40,407 nt of DNA from Caryophanales bacterium UBA1231 (GCA_002309035.1 DBWT01000084.1:12558-52964); one strand, 5' to 3'; counted from the stretch's first letter, positions 16,323 to 26,190 are shown. The notes: generated from the sequence alone by a model not told the origin. Numbers and translations: made by a program.

Positions 16323-16961
16323 ATGAACCAATTAAAAATAGCACCATCAATTCTTTCTAAATTAAATGAATTAGATGAAACTATAACAATACTTAACTCA
16401 CTACCAATAGAAGCAATCCACATGGATGTTATGGATGGGAAGTTTGTTAAAAACAAAACATTTGATTATACTTTAATTGAAAGAATTAAAACACCAAAAA
16501 TAATTGATACACACTTAATGATTGAAAAACCACTTGATGTGATTGATCGATATTTAGCTTGTTCTGATATTGTCACATTCCATTTAGAAGCAGTAAATGG
16601 TGATGAATTATCAGCATTCTTAAAAAACAAACCATTAAATAAAAAAATAGGATTATCAATTAAACCTCAAACAAATGTTTTAGATTTAGTTCCATATCTA
16701 AATAGTATTGATTTAGTTTTAGTAATGACAGTTGAACCTGGTCAAGGTGGTCAAGCATTTATGATGGATATGCTTCCTAAAATTAAATTCTTAAGCGATT
16801 ATAAAGCGAAAAACAATTTAGATTATCTTATTGAAGTTGATGGTGGTATTAATAGTGAAAATGTTCAATTATTAAAAGCAAATGGTGCAGAGATGATTGT
16901 TGTTGGTACTTTCTTTTTCAAAAATGATAATTATTTATTAACTATTGATTCTTTGAGATAA
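16323..16961 (+). CDS. rpe: Ribulose-phosphate 3-epimerase
   Basis: 212 residues, TIM barrel of normal length. It interconverts ribulose 5-phosphate and xylulose 5-phosphate. KIAPSILS, HMDVMDGKFV (metal ligands His and Asp), DTHLMIEKP, the metal-binding His of VTFHLEA, MTVEPGQGGQAF and EVDGGINSEN (catalytic Asp) are all there. It follows rsgA by one base, the usual Firmicute order. With RpiB later in the window it covers two steps of the non-oxidative pentose phosphate pathway. Confidence 0.96.
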   Translation: MNQLKIAPSILSKLNELDETITILNSLPIEAIHMDVMDGKFVKNKTFDYTLIERIKTPKIIDTHLMIEKPLDVIDRYLACSDIVTFHLEAVNGDELSAFLKNKPLNKKIGLSIKPQTNVLDLVPYLNSIDLVLVMTVEPGQGGQAFMMDMLPKIKFLSDYKAKNNLDYLIEVDGGINSENVQLLKANGAEMIVVGTFFFKNDNYLLTIDSLR

Positions 16962-16966
16962 TTCAT

Positions 16967-18418
16967 ATGAAAAAAATAGGCATTTTATTACCACTCTTTT
17001 CGCTTCCAAATGATTATGGAATTGGTTCAATGGGAAAAGAGGCATATCAGTTTATCGATTTTTTAGCAGAAAGTCATATTGCCTTTTGGCAATTACTTCC
17101 ATTAGGTATTACTTCTTTTGGCGATTCTCCTTATCAATCGTTATCTTCGATGGCTGGAGGCATCAATTACATCGACTTAGAAGCACTTTTTGTGGATGGC
17201 TTAATAACAAAAGAAGAACTAGAAGAAAACAAAATTATTTCTAATCATGTTGAATACGGTAAACTTTTTGAAACGAGATTAAACCTTTTAAAGAAAGCAC
17301 ATCAACGTTTTTTATTACACGATCAAGAAGAGTATTTAACGTTTAAAAAGAACAATAGAGATTGGTTAGATGATTTTAGTTTATATATGGCCTTAAAAGC
17401 CAAATTGAATTTTCAACCACTTAATCTTTGGGATAAAGATTATCAAGATAAAGAAAGTGAAAAGTGCATTCTTTTTAAAAAAGAATATGCGAATAACATT
17501 GATGTTCATGCCTTTGGTCAATTCCTTTTCTTTAAGCAATGGTACCAATTAAAACAATATGCGAATAAGAAACATATAAAGATTATTGGTGATATGCCAA
17601 TTTATGTTTCACCTGATTCTGCTGATGTTTTTGGAAATCACAATGTTTTTTTGCTAGATGAAAGAAAGAATCCAACACTTAGAGCAGGCGTTCCTCCTGA
17701 TTATTTTTCAGAAGATGGTCAATTATGGGGTAATCCAATCTATAATTATGATTACTTAAGAAAAACTAAATATCAGTGGATGCTTAATCGTTTTAAACAT
17801 TATCTTTCAATGTTTGATATAATTAGATTAGATCACTTTAGAGGTTATGCATCATATTATGTTGTTGATCAAGATAGCACAACAGCTAAAAATGGCCATT
17901 GGGAAGATGGACCAAGAATGGAACTCTTCTCAAAAGTTAAAAAAATGATTCATCAAAAGCTTTCAAAAAGAATGATTGCTGAAGACTTAGGTGTCTTAAC
18001 AGATGATGTTGAAAAGCTTTTGAAAGATACTCATCTTGGTGGTATGAAAGTAATGCAGTTTGGTTATCCAGATGTTTCATCAACAAACTACTACAAAAAC
18101 TATCGTAAAAATCAAGTGGTTTATCCAGGTACACACGATAACGACACAATCCTTGGTTGGTACAATAACCAAGATGAAATACTTCAAAACTTTGTGTTAA
18201 AAGATTTAAACACAACAGAGAAAAACTTAGTAGAAGATTTTCTCAAAGCCATTATTAATTCTAAAGCCAAAATAATAATCATTCCATTTGCTGATCTATT
18301 GAAAATGAACAGTGAAGGTAGAATTAATACACCAGGATTGACTAGTGGCAATTGGCAATTTAGAATTTCACAAGATGATTTATCAAAATCAATAATAAAA
18401 GAAATTATTAAGTATTAA
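16967..18418 (+). CDS. malQ: 4-alpha-glucanotransferase (amylomaltase)
   Basis: 483 residues, GH77 family. It moves alpha-1,4-glucan segments between malto-oligosaccharides and releases glucose. Catalytic residues are visible: nucleophile D289 in IRLDHFRGY, acid/base E339 in AEDLG, and D391 in GTHDND. The sugar-binding WQLLPLGITSFGDSPYQ start and GDMPIYVSPDSADVFGN also match. It lies 5 bases after rpe with only a weak ribosome-binding site (TTGAGAT), so it probably relies on coupling. Its place after rpe, where thiN is common, is unusual and ties starch or glycogen breakdown to this housekeeping operon. Confidence 0.95.
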   Translation: MKKIGILLPLFSLPNDYGIGSMGKEAYQFIDFLAESHIAFWQLLPLGITSFGDSPYQSLSSMAGGINYIDLEALFVDGLITKEELEENKIISNHVEYGKLFETRLNLLKKAHQRFLLHDQEEYLTFKKNNRDWLDDFSLYMALKAKLNFQPLNLWDKDYQDKESEKCILFKKEYANNIDVHAFGQFLFFKQWYQLKQYANKKHIKIIGDMPIYVSPDSADVFGNHNVFLLDERKNPTLRAGVPPDYFSEDGQLWGNPIYNYDYLRKTKYQWMLNRFKHYLSMFDIIRLDHFRGYASYYVVDQDSTTAKNGHWEDGPRMELFSKVKKMIHQKLSKRMIAEDLGVLTDDVEKLLKDTHLGGMKVMQFGYPDVSSTNYYKNYRKNQVVYPGTHDNDTILGWYNNQDEILQNFVLKDLNTTEKNLVEDFLKAIINSKAKIIIIPFADLLKMNSEGRINTPGLTSGNWQFRISQDDLSKSIIKEIIKY

Positions 18419-18457
18419 TATAATAAAATGTATAGAATAAAAGAAAGGAAAAGAAAA

Positions 18458-21337
18458 ATGAAGAAAGCATTATTATATTTAATAATGATTTGTGGTTTAT
18501 TCACACTAGGTGCTTGTTCTTGTGGTAAGAATAAAGACAAAGGTAATGATGATAAAACACAAGTAGAGAAATTTACTATCCGTTTTATGAATTATGATGG
18601 AGTTATACTACAAACAGATGAAAATGTGGAAAAAGGTACATTACCATCTTATCATAGTAATCTTCCAACAAAACCAAGTGATGAATACTATGATTATCAA
18701 TTTGATGGTTGGACACCAGTAATTACAGCAGCTAATTCTGATGCGGTTTACTTGGCAAAATTTAAACAAGTTCAAAAGGAAATTGTCATTCCAGAAGATA
18801 GTTTTTCTATTCAATGGTTTAACTATGATGGTTCACTTTTAAAAGTTGATTACTATAAAGAAGGTGAAATGCCTGTATATCGTGGTGAAGAACCAACTAG
18901 AGACTCAACTAATGAATATGATTTTACTTTTAAATCATGGCTTCCAGAAGTTCAAGCAGTAACTGGTAATGCTACATACATGGCACAATTTGATTCACAA
19001 AAGAATTATCAAGTTGTCACATTTGATTTAGATGAAGGTACAAGTCAATCATATAATGGTGGTGAAGTCAAAGTTCATGGATTGAATCAAACAGAGTTTT
19101 TCTTTGATGTTTTAAAGAATGGTTATATTTTCAAAGGTTGGGCTGTTGATGATGAATTAGTTATGAATGAAACTGGAAACATCGTTAAGAAAATTGATTT
19201 AACTGATGGTTTAGTATTCAAAGCTCAATACGAAAAGAAAGAAGAATTAATTTTAACTATTCAATATGCATTCATTGATTCAATTAGTGGTAAAGTTATC
19301 AAGACAGTTAATAGTGTTGATGAAAGTATTGCTGTAGTATCAAAAGGTGGCTTATATCCATACTATTCAAGTGTTCATCTAAATTGTCAACCAGGTGAAG
19401 GCTATTCATTTGGTGGTTGGATGTATGAAGAATATCTACTTTCTAAAGAAAAAGAATACAATTATAAGATGTGGGATAAAGACATCACACTTGTAGCATT
19501 GATTATTGTTGATCACTATACTTTAACTGTTACTTCATCATCACACGATGATGGTCAAGTTAGAATATATAATGCTGAACAACCATTAAAAGATGAATAT
19601 GAAGTAGAAGTTGCAGCAGGAACACTAATGACAATTTCTAATGAAACGTATACAGATTGCTTATTCTTAGGTTGGTTTGATGAAGATGATAACTTAGTTT
19701 CTGCTGATGCAGTTTACACATTTGTTATGCCAGCTCATAACTATAAACTAATCTCAAGATGGAATAAGTTCAAAATAACATATGACTTAGATGGTGGTGT
19801 TGTATCTGGTGATAATCCTGAATATTTTTCATACAATGAAGAATTACCAAAACTATTAGAAATCATTGCTCCAACAAAACAATATTCTGAATTTAATGGT
19901 TGGATTGTTAATGGTGAAGGTGAACCTTTACAAGAAATCTATACAATATATGAATGTGATATCGTCTTAAAAGCAACATATATCTTAGATGAATTATTTA
20001 GCCCATACGAAGTTGAAGCTAATGGTGATAGCGGATTCACACTTACTGGTCTTAAGAACACATCAATTACAGATATTGACCTTTCAATTGGTATTACAAG
20101 AATTGCGACTGGAGCTTTTAATGGAGCTACAAATATTACATCACTTGTTATCCCAGACACAGTTGTGGAAATTCAAGAAGGTGCTCTATCTGGCCTTGTT
20201 AATTTGGAAGAATTAACAATTCCTTATGTTGGTAGATCAATAAATGAAACAGAACTTACTAAAGAAAGTGTCTTTACATATATATTTGGTGATACAATGC
20301 CTTCTAATTATAGTTCTGTAAGTACATCAACTGGTTATGATCCAAGTATCCATGGATATGAATTTAAATATTCAAGCCGCATTCCAAAATCATTAAGAAC
20401 TATCAATGTTACTGGTGGAAATATTAAAAGACTTGCATTTAATGAAGTTTCAAATGTAACTGAAATTAATGTTACAAACGTTTCTAATATCGCTACTGAA
20501 GCTTTCAAAGAATGTCGTGATTTAGAAACTATAACAATTGATAGCACAACAAAGACAATCGGTCAAAATGCATTTGCTCTATGTGGTAGAATTACAACTA
20601 TGGTTCTTCCATTTATTGGATATGATGGAAATACAGCAAGTGATGGTAAGGCATATTTTGGTTATTGGCTATTTGGTAAACTTAATGATTATAGTGAACT
20701 TAGATATATTTATCAAAATGATATAAGAGTAACAATTCCAAAGGGAGCAGTTAATTTAACTATTCTAGGTGGTAAACTTGGTGATCATGCTTTAGAAAAT
20801 ACTAATTTCAGTGAAGTTCATTATTATGGTAATTATATTGATTCTTGGGCGTTTACTGGTTCTGAGATTAAAGAATTCTATGCCCATACAAAATTGAATT
20901 ATTTATGTTCAAAAGCTTTCTATGGCTGCCCATATTTAACTAAAGTTGTTTTACAAAAAGGTGTTACAGATTTAGAATCTAGTATCTTTGAAGATTGTAC
21001 ACAATTGAAAACTTGTATTCTTAATAATTTTGACTACTATCTATCAAATGATATCTTCAAAAATTGTACTTCACTTGTAAGTGTTCAAATCAACATTTTA
21101 CAATATAGTTCAACTACTATTACAAGTGGTGTATTTAGCAATTGTCCAAAATTAAGCAAGATTTATATTGGTAATACTAATGATCATTCATTAAGTAGAT
21201 TAACTCTTGAAGATGCTAATGGTACAAATCTTCACTTCAAAAACGCTATTAAATACTTTCATTCAGAAGATGATCCTGGATATGCTGGATATTATTGGTA
21301 TTGGGACTATGATGGTCTTGATATAGCAGAATGGTAA
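18458..21337 (+). CDS. Surface lipoprotein with InlB B-type repeats and BspA-like leucine-rich repeats
   Basis: 959 residues from ATG 18458, chosen because AAAGGA lies about 9 bases before it and the signal peptide begins there; an in-frame ATG at 18428 has no such site. Lipobox LGAC with lipidated Cys20. Two clear tandem copies of a B-repeat (about 37-100 and 110-175; each has F-x-Y-DG near its start and W-x-P before its end), then further related beta-repeats with GW signatures (about 180-500). From about 540 onward are LRR_5/BspA-type repeats (AFNGATNITSLVIPDTV-like units). Such proteins act in adhesion or binding at the surface of host-associated bacteria. Last gene of the operon, 39 bases after malQ, followed by a terminator. 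The ligand is unknown. Confidence 0.88.
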   Translation: MKKALLYLIMICGLFTLGACSCGKNKDKGNDDKTQVEKFTIRFMNYDGVILQTDENVEKGTLPSYHSNLPTKPSDEYYDYQFDGWTPVITAANSDAVYLAKFKQVQKEIVIPEDSFSIQWFNYDGSLLKVDYYKEGEMPVYRGEEPTRDSTNEYDFTFKSWLPEVQAVTGNATYMAQFDSQKNYQVVTFDLDEGTSQSYNGGEVKVHGLNQTEFFFDVLKNGYIFKGWAVDDELVMNETGNIVKKIDLTDGLVFKAQYEKKEELILTIQYAFIDSISGKVIKTVNSVDESIAVVSKGGLYPYYSSVHLNCQPGEGYSFGGWMYEEYLLSKEKEYNYKMWDKDITLVALIIVDHYTLTVTSSSHDDGQVRIYNAEQPLKDEYEVEVAAGTLMTISNETYTDCLFLGWFDEDDNLVSADAVYTFVMPAHNYKLISRWNKFKITYDLDGGVVSGDNPEYFSYNEELPKLLEIIAPTKQYSEFNGWIVNGEGEPLQEIYTIYECDIVLKATYILDELFSPYEVEANGDSGFTLTGLKNTSITDIDLSIGITRIATGAFNGATNITSLVIPDTVVEIQEGALSGLVNLEELTIPYVGRSINETELTKESVFTYIFGDTMPSNYSSVSTSTGYDPSIHGYEFKYSSRIPKSLRTINVTGGNIKRLAFNEVSNVTEINVTNVSNIATEAFKECRDLETITIDSTTKTIGQNAFALCGRITTMVLPFIGYDGNTASDGKAYFGYWLFGKLNDYSELRYIYQNDIRVTIPKGAVNLTILGGKLGDHALENTNFSEVHYYGNYIDSWAFTGSEIKEFYAHTKLNYLCSKAFYGCPYLTKVVLQKGVTDLESSIFEDCTQLKTCILNNFDYYLSNDIFKNCTSLVSVQINILQYSSTTITSGVFSNCPKLSKIYIGNTNDHSLSRLTLEDANGTNLHFKNAIKYFHSEDDPGYAGYYWYWDYDGLDIAEW

Positions 21338-21351
21338 TATAAAGAATATAT

Positions 21352-21385
21352 AAGCATTATCGTTAATAAGCGATAATGCTTTTTA
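21352..21385 (+). terminator. terminator of the rsmB-lipoprotein operon
   Basis: AAGCATTATCG (21352-21362) pairs perfectly with CGATAATGCTT (21371-21381) around an 8-base loop, then TTT-A-T. Confidence 0.85.
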
Positions 21386-21435
21386 TCTTTGTAATTAAAT
21401 GGATTTAGCCACATATAAAAAATGAATAAATAAGA

Positions 21436-21464
21436 TTGAAATAAGTAACAAAATATAGTATAAT
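21436..21464 (+). promoter_or_regulatory. promoter of the rpiB-ATP synthase operon
   Basis: TTGAAA (21436-21441), 17 bases, TATAAT (21459-21464). It is the only strong promoter I see before the ATP synthase genes. Confidence 0.8.
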
Positions 21465-21484
21465 ATTGTATAAGGAGAATAATT

Positions 21485-21928
21485 ATGAAGATATATATTG
21501 GCTCAGACCATGCAGGTCTAGAATTGAAAAATGAAATTGGTGTTTATTTAAATGATCAAGGTATTGAAGTTGTTGATTGTGGAACTTATTCCAGTGAATC
21601 ATGTGACTACCCTGATTTTGCTAAAAAGGTATGTCGTGGCGCACTACTAGAACAAACATATGGTATTTTGGTATGCTCTACAGGTATAGGCATGAGCATT
21701 GTGGCTAATAAGTTTAAGGGAATTCGTGCAGCACTTGTTGGTAGCGTCGAAGATTCTCAACTTACAAGAGAACACAATGATGCTAATGTTTTATGCTTAG
21801 GTGCTAAAAATACTTCAATCGATTTAGCAAAGAAAATTGTTGATACTTTTTTAAATACAGTATTTTCTGGTGACAGACACTTAAGAAGAGTAAATAAAAT
21901 TAAGGCAATTGAGGATGAAGAAAGATAA
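21485..21928 (+). CDS. rpiB: Ribose 5-phosphate isomerase B
   Basis: 147 residues. GSDHAGLELK at 6-15 and the catalytic Cys64 in LVCSTGIGMSIVANK, followed by GIRAALV and HNDANVLCLG, identify the RpiB/LacAB fold. It interconverts ribose 5-phosphate and ribulose 5-phosphate, the Cys acting as base. AAGGAG precedes the start. It overlaps the next gene by 14 bases. In Bacillus rpiB lies a few genes upstream of atp; here the genes in between (glyA, upp) are absent. Confidence 0.95.
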   Translation: MKIYIGSDHAGLELKNEIGVYLNDQGIEVVDCGTYSSESCDYPDFAKKVCRGALLEQTYGILVCSTGIGMSIVANKFKGIRAALVGSVEDSQLTREHNDANVLCLGAKNTSIDLAKKIVDTFLNTVFSGDRHLRRVNKIKAIEDEER

Positions 21929-22175
21929 AATCTCCAAAGCATTCAAGACTTATAATTTAGTCATGAATGAAGTTTGGAAGCTTTTAACAATTATCTTAAT
22001 TGGTGTCTTCATCGGTTGGTTGATTAAAAGAAAAAATGGATCAAACCTTGGTTTCGTTATATCTATTTCAATATCATTAGTTATTGGCTTAGCAGTATTT
22101 TTTATTGGTTTAATCAAAATATCCAAGAAAAAAGAAAAAGAGGATGCGAATGCTGTTCAAGAAACTGACAAGTGA
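21915..22175 (+). CDS. AtpZ-like small membrane protein of the ATP synthase operon
   Basis: 86 residues from ATG 21915; a TTG two codons upstream is less likely, since AAGG at 21903-21906 suits the ATG. Two membrane helices (about 15-36 and 44-68) between a basic N-terminal part and a Lys/Glu-rich tail, with the WKLLTIILIGVFIGWLI helix characteristic of AtpZ/AtpI-type proteins that precede F-ATPase genes. These are thought to aid c-ring assembly or Mg2+/Ca2+ handling. It overlaps both neighbours. Assignment rests on topology and position. Confidence 0.72.
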   Translation: MKKDKISKAFKTYNLVMNEVWKLLTIILIGVFIGWLIKRKNGSNLGFVISISISLVIGLAVFFIGLIKISKKKEKEDANAVQETDK

Positions 22176-22530
22176 TGAATTTAATCAAAAAACACAATCG
22201 ATTATAATTAGTGCATCACTAATTTTGTCCATACTGATTTTAGCTATTATGTCTTTCTTTGGTTTAAGATATTGCTTATCATATTTGATATGCTATGTTG
22301 TTAGTATTATGATTTTTGTTAAAAACAATATTATAATTACTTATTTCTTAACCGCAAGACTTTATCATCCACGTTTTTGGATGACATTCAATAATTTTTT
22401 CAATATGGCTATATATATGTTGACAGCTTTACTTCTAGTTAAAATTGCATATTTAAGTCTTGTAGGCTTAATTGGTTTATTTGTGATTGCTGGAAGTACT
22501 ATCATAATTAGTATAATCTATAAAGAATAA
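22150..22530 (+). CDS. AtpI-like membrane protein
   Basis: 126 residues from ATG 22150, for which AGAGG at 22139-22143 is correctly spaced; the ATG at 22144 sits immediately after that site and is rejected. Four predicted helices with little loop sequence. Size, topology and place directly before atpB fit AtpI (assembly factor for the c ring), but sequence likeness is low, so this is mainly a positional call. It overlaps the AtpZ-like gene by 26 bases. Confidence 0.65.
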   Translation: MLFKKLTSDEFNQKTQSIIISASLILSILILAIMSFFGLRYCLSYLICYVVSIMIFVKNNIIITYFLTARLYHPRFWMTFNNFFNMAIYMLTALLLVKIAYLSLVGLIGLFVIAGSTIIISIIYKE

Positions 22531-22568
22531 AAAAACTCTAATGAGGAAATTCTTTTATTAGTATCAAT

Positions 22569-22575
22569 AGGGGGG
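22569..22575 (+). promoter_or_regulatory. G-rich ribosome-binding site for the TTG start of atpB
   Basis: AGGGGGG, unusually G-rich for this window, 7 bases before TTG at 22583. It is the reason for accepting the rare start codon. Confidence 0.65.
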
Positions 22576-22582
22576 CGATAAA

Positions 22583-23287
22583 TTGCGTTTTGCTGATATC
22601 GTGGGAATTTATCATTCACTTTCACCTAATATTAAATCAAGTTTATTTATTATATTTATCTTGATTGTTTTTGTAATCATTTGTGGAATTGTTGTGAAAA
22701 GACAAGATCCTAATAAACCATCGAAGGGATTCGTTTTGGTTTTGGAAATATTAGTTAGTTGGATCAACAATTTATGTGGTGATAATTTAGGTAAGAGGGG
22801 AAGAAAGTTCGCACCAATGATCTTAACAATGGCAATGTTTATTTTTGTATCAAACGTTAGTGGTTTGTTTGCTTTAACAAATCCAACTGCAAACATTGCT
22901 ATTACAGTAGGACTAGGATTTATTTCATTCTTTATGATTCATGGTGCTTGTATTAAGTATTGTGGACTTAAAGGTTATCTGAAAACGTATATTGATCCAA
23001 GCCCTGTTATGTTACCGATTAATATCATATCTGAATTCGTTACCCCATTTTCTTTAGGTATGCGTTTATTTGGTAATATCTTAAGTGGAAGCATTATTAT
23101 GATATTGGTTTATAATGCTTTTGCGTTAATCCATATTGGGGCTTTCCCACTTGGACAAATATTGAGTATTATTATTGCGCCAGCATTTCATGCTATCTTT
23201 GACGTTTTCTTTGGTGCAATTCAAACATATGTATTTATTTTCTTAACAACTATTTTTATAGCAGGAAAACTTCCTGAAGATGAATAA
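22583..23287 (+). CDS. atpB: ATP synthase F0 subunit a
   Basis: 234 residues starting at TTG. AGGGGGG at 22569-22575 is placed for it and there is no suitable ATG nearby. Membrane subunit forming the ion half-channels against the c ring. The essential arginine is R161 in LGMRLFGNILSG. NVSGLFALTNPTANIAIT and the C-terminal IIAPAFHAIFDVFFGAIQTYVFIFLTTIF helices are standard. About 50 bases separate it from the AtpI-like gene. A non-ATG start may set its level below that of the other subunits. Confidence 0.95.
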   Translation: MRFADIVGIYHSLSPNIKSSLFIIFILIVFVIICGIVVKRQDPNKPSKGFVLVLEILVSWINNLCGDNLGKRGRKFAPMILTMAMFIFVSNVSGLFALTNPTANIAITVGLGFISFFMIHGACIKYCGLKGYLKTYIDPSPVMLPINIISEFVTPFSLGMRLFGNILSGSIIMILVYNAFALIHIGAFPLGQILSIIIAPAFHAIFDVFFGAIQTYVFIFLTTIFIAGKLPEDE

Positions 23288-23316
23288 TTTATTAATAAAT
23301 AAAAAGGAGAACAATT

Positions 23317-23592
23317 ATGAATTTTTTAACACAATTTTTTAAAGTATTAGAAATCGCTGCAGGTGATTTAAAACATCTTGGTGCTGCTATTGGCGCTGGA
23401 TTAGCTGTATTCACAGGTTTTGGTACAGCCATTGGTCAAGGAGGGGTTGCAGCAAAAGCTGTTGAAGCCGTAGGACGTCAACCAGAAGCAGTATCAGCTA
23501 TTCGTTCAACAATGATTATGGGTCAAGCAGTTGCTGAAACAACTGGTATTTATGGTTTCGTTGTAGCTATTCTTCTAATCTTTGTATTCTAG
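23317..23592 (+). CDS. atpE: ATP synthase F0 subunit c with Na+-type binding site
   Basis: 91 residues, two helices joined by the GRQPEA loop that touches F1. The first helix carries Q41 in IGQGG and the second E74-T75 in QAVAETTGIYGF. In sodium-translocating c rings (Ilyobacter tartaricus: Gln32, Glu65, Ser66) these are exactly the side chains that bind Na+, with Thr replacing Ser here. Proton-type rings lack the Gln plus Ser/Thr set. About 10 extra residues at the N-terminus. AAAGGAG precedes the ATG. Coupling ion is predicted, not shown. Confidence 0.96.
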   Translation: MNFLTQFFKVLEIAAGDLKHLGAAIGAGLAVFTGFGTAIGQGGVAAKAVEAVGRQPEAVSAIRSTMIMGQAVAETTGIYGFVVAILLIFVF

Positions 23593-23601
23593 GAGTATAT
23601 T

Positions 23602-24156
23602 ATGGATAAAGCCGCTGAAGAAGTCAGAAATGCAATCAACAACGGCATCGATTTAATTAGAGAAGGAGCTGGAATTCAAGCTACACTTATAACATTTATT
23701 GTTCAAATATTAGCTACTTTAGTTTTATTCTTATTTGTTAGAATCTTTCTTTGGAAAACAGTAACTGGTCTTTTAGATAAAAGAAAACAAGCAGAAGTTG
23801 ACGCAATCAATGAGAAAGATCAATTACTTAAAGAAAATCAAGAATTAAAAGAAGAAGCTAAAACAATTATCGATTCGTCACGTCTTGAAGCTCAAAAAGA
23901 ACATGATTTGATTATTCAAAATGCTAATCAAGAACATGATGCAATTATTACTGAAGCTAATCAAAAAGCCCAAAAGCTCAAAGAAGATGCTGAACGTGAT
24001 ATTGAACAACAATACAAACAAGCTGAAGATCAAATCAAAGAACAAATCGTTACAGTAGCTTATGATTTATCACGTAAAATTACTAATGAGGAAATCGATA
24101 GTAAAAAGAATGATGAAATAATTGATAATTTCTTTAAGGAGCAGCAAAATGATTAA
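23602..24156 (+). CDS. atpF: ATP synthase F0 subunit b
   Basis: 184 residues. A hydrophilic N-terminal stretch of about 27 residues, one membrane helix (about 28-50, with WKTVTGLLDKRK after it), then a long charged coiled coil rich in Glu, Lys and Gln that forms the peripheral stalk. It ends 8 bases inside atpH. The N-terminal extension before the helix is longer than in most b subunits. Confidence 0.92.
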   Translation: MDKAAEEVRNAINNGIDLIREGAGIQATLITFIVQILATLVLFLFVRIFLWKTVTGLLDKRKQAEVDAINEKDQLLKENQELKEEAKTIIDSSRLEAQKEHDLIIQNANQEHDAIITEANQKAQKLKEDAERDIEQQYKQAEDQIKEQIVTVAYDLSRKITNEEIDSKKNDEIIDNFFKEQQND

Positions 24157-24670
24157 TGAATTAGGTTTAGAATATGCTAAAGCACTAATTGATTTATCAC
24201 AAGATGCCGATGATGATTTGAATAGTTTAGCTATTTTAAATCATATCTTAAACGATGAGCAAATAAAGAAAACCATCTTTCATCCTCTAATTGATAAAGA
24301 TGCAAAAAAAGAACTATTTACAAATGTCTTTCAAAATAAAGTATCAAAAGTATTTATGGAATATATATATGTTTTAGTCGATAATGAAAGATTAAACATT
24401 GTTGGTGATATATATGATTCATATCAATACTTATATGATTATAGTAAAGGCATCTTGCATTGTGAAATCATCACAAATCAAGAATTAAAAGACAATCAAT
24501 TAAAACAAATCATTGATTACTTGAAAAAACAATATCAAAAGAATGATATTCAATATCAACAAACAATTGATCAAAACTTAATCGGAGGCATAAAGATTAA
24601 AGTTGGAAACGACATTATTGATGCTTCAATTGATGATCAATTGTTACAGTTAAAAGAATCAATTAGATAG
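24149..24670 (+). CDS. atpH: ATP synthase F1 subunit delta
   Basis: 173 residues from ATG 24149, which has AAGGAG 8 bases upstream; the open frame extends further 5' but without a site. N-terminal helical bundle ([14 protein letters not shown]...) and C-terminal [21 protein letters not shown] are the delta/OSCP hallmarks. It links the b stalk to the top of F1. Confidence 0.93.
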   Translation: MINELGLEYAKALIDLSQDADDDLNSLAILNHILNDEQIKKTIFHPLIDKDAKKELFTNVFQNKVSKVFMEYIYVLVDNERLNIVGDIYDSYQYLYDYSKGILHCEIITNQELKDNQLKQIIDYLKKQYQKNDIQYQQTIDQNLIGGIKIKVGNDIIDASIDDQLLQLKESIR

Positions 24671-24681
24671 GAGGATTAAAA

Positions 24682-26181
24682 ATGAAATCCTTACAAGTTA
24701 ATGAAATTGCTGCATTAATCAAAGAGCAAATTAAAAAATATGAAGTAAAGACTAACACTTATAATACAGGAACAATTATTTCTGTTGGTGATGGTATTGC
24801 TTTAATATATGGCTTAGACAATGCGATGTACGGTGAATTACTAGAATTCCCTAATGATGTATATGGTATGGTCTTAAACCTTGAAAAAGATTATGTAGGT
24901 GCAATTCTTTTTGGTGAAACATCAAAAATTAAAGAAAAAGACCAAGTTAAAGCCACAGGACGTATTCTAGAAGTTCCTGTAGGTGAAGCAGTCATTGGCC
25001 GTGTTTTAAATGCTTTAGGTCAACCAATTGATGGTATGGGTGCATTAAAAACAAATCGCTACCGCCCTGTTGAGAAAAAAGCAAGTGGTGTTATGGCTCG
25101 TCAATCAGTTAAACAACCACTTCAAACAGGTATTAAAGTTATCGATGCTTTAATTCCAATTGGTAGAGGTCAAAGAGAATTAATTATTGGTGATCGACAA
25201 ACAGGTAAAACTTCGATTGCCTTAGATACAATCTTAAATCAAAAAGACCAAAATGTTATTTGTATCTATGTTGCTATCGGTCAAAAAGAATCGACAGTAT
25301 CAACTGTTGTTGAAACACTAAAGAAATATGATGCGATGAAATACACAACTGTTATTTCAGCTTCAGCATCACTTTCTGCTCCACTTTTATATCTTGCTCC
25401 TTATGCTGGTGTTGCGATGGCAGAAGAATTTATGTATGCAGGAAAAGATGTTTTAATTGTCTATGATGATTTAACTAAACATGCAATTGCTTATCGTGAA
25501 TTATCGTTATTACTAAAACGCCCACCAGGACGTGAAGCTTTCCCAGGTGATGTTTTCTATTTACATTCAAGATTACTAGAAAGAGCATCAAAACTATCTG
25601 ATGAGTTAGGTGCTGGTTCAATCACTGCTCTTCCAATTATTGAAACACAAGCTGGTGATATTTCTCAATATATTCCAACTAATGTTATATCAATTACTGA
25701 TGGACAAATTTTCTTACAAACTGATTTATTCAATTCTGGTATCAGACCAGCTGTTAATGCGGGGCTATCAGTATCAAGAGTTGGTGGTTCTGCACAAATT
25801 AAATCAGTAAGAAAAGTATCAGGTAATTTAAGACTTGATCTTGCTAGTTATCGTGAACTTGAAGCATTCACACAATTTGGCTCAGACTTAGATCAATATA
25901 CACTATCAAGACTTGAACGTGGTAAACGAACAGTTGAAGTTTTAAAACAAGAACTTCATCAAGCCGTAACTCCAGTTGAACTTACAATTAGTGTTTATGC
26001 TTTAAATAAAGGCTATTTTGATAAGATTGAAGTAGATCAAATCTTACCAAAAGAAAAAGAACTATATAAGTTCTTAAAGACAAATCCATTAGGAAAAGAA
26101 ATTACAAAAGAAATCAATCAAACAAAACAATTACCAGATGAGGAAAAACTAAATCAATTATTAACTGAATTTTTTAGATAG
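24682..26181 (+). CDS. atpA: ATP synthase F1 subunit alpha
   Basis: 499 residues, normal length. Walker [10 protein letters not shown] at 170-178 (K176), [10 protein letters not shown] and the arginine-finger region [18 protein letters not shown] are intact. It carries the non-catalytic nucleotide sites of the alpha3-beta3 ring. AGGAGG lies 7 bases upstream of the start, the strongest site in the operon. Confidence 0.98.
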   Translation: MKSLQVNEIAALIKEQIKKYEVKTNTYNTGTIISVGDGIALIYGLDNAMYGELLEFPNDVYGMVLNLEKDYVGAILFGETSKIKEKDQVKATGRILEVPVGEAVIGRVLNALGQPIDGMGALKTNRYRPVEKKASGVMARQSVKQPLQTGIKVIDALIPIGRGQRELIIGDRQTGKTSIALDTILNQKDQNVICIYVAIGQKESTVSTVVETLKKYDAMKYTTVISASASLSAPLLYLAPYAGVAMAEEFMYAGKDVLIVYDDLTKHAIAYRELSLLLKRPPGREAFPGDVFYLHSRLLERASKLSDELGAGSITALPIIETQAGDISQYIPTNVISITDGQIFLQTDLFNSGIRPAVNAGLSVSRVGGSAQIKSVRKVSGNLRLDLASYRELEAFTQFGSDLDQYTLSRLERGKRTVEVLKQELHQAVTPVELTISVYALNKGYFDKIEVDQILPKEKELYKFLKTNPLGKEITKEINQTKQLPDEEKLNQLLTEFFR

Positions 26182-26190
26182 GAGGGTTTT

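Noticed and set aside
18428..18457. Ten extra residues before the repeat lipoprotein signal peptide
   Set aside because: A charged stretch before a standard signal peptide; the ribosome-binding site points to ATG 18458.
19989..20216. Alternative plus-strand frame inside the repeat lipoprotein
   Set aside because: Leu-rich shadow frame; the main frame has clear repeat domains across the same bases.
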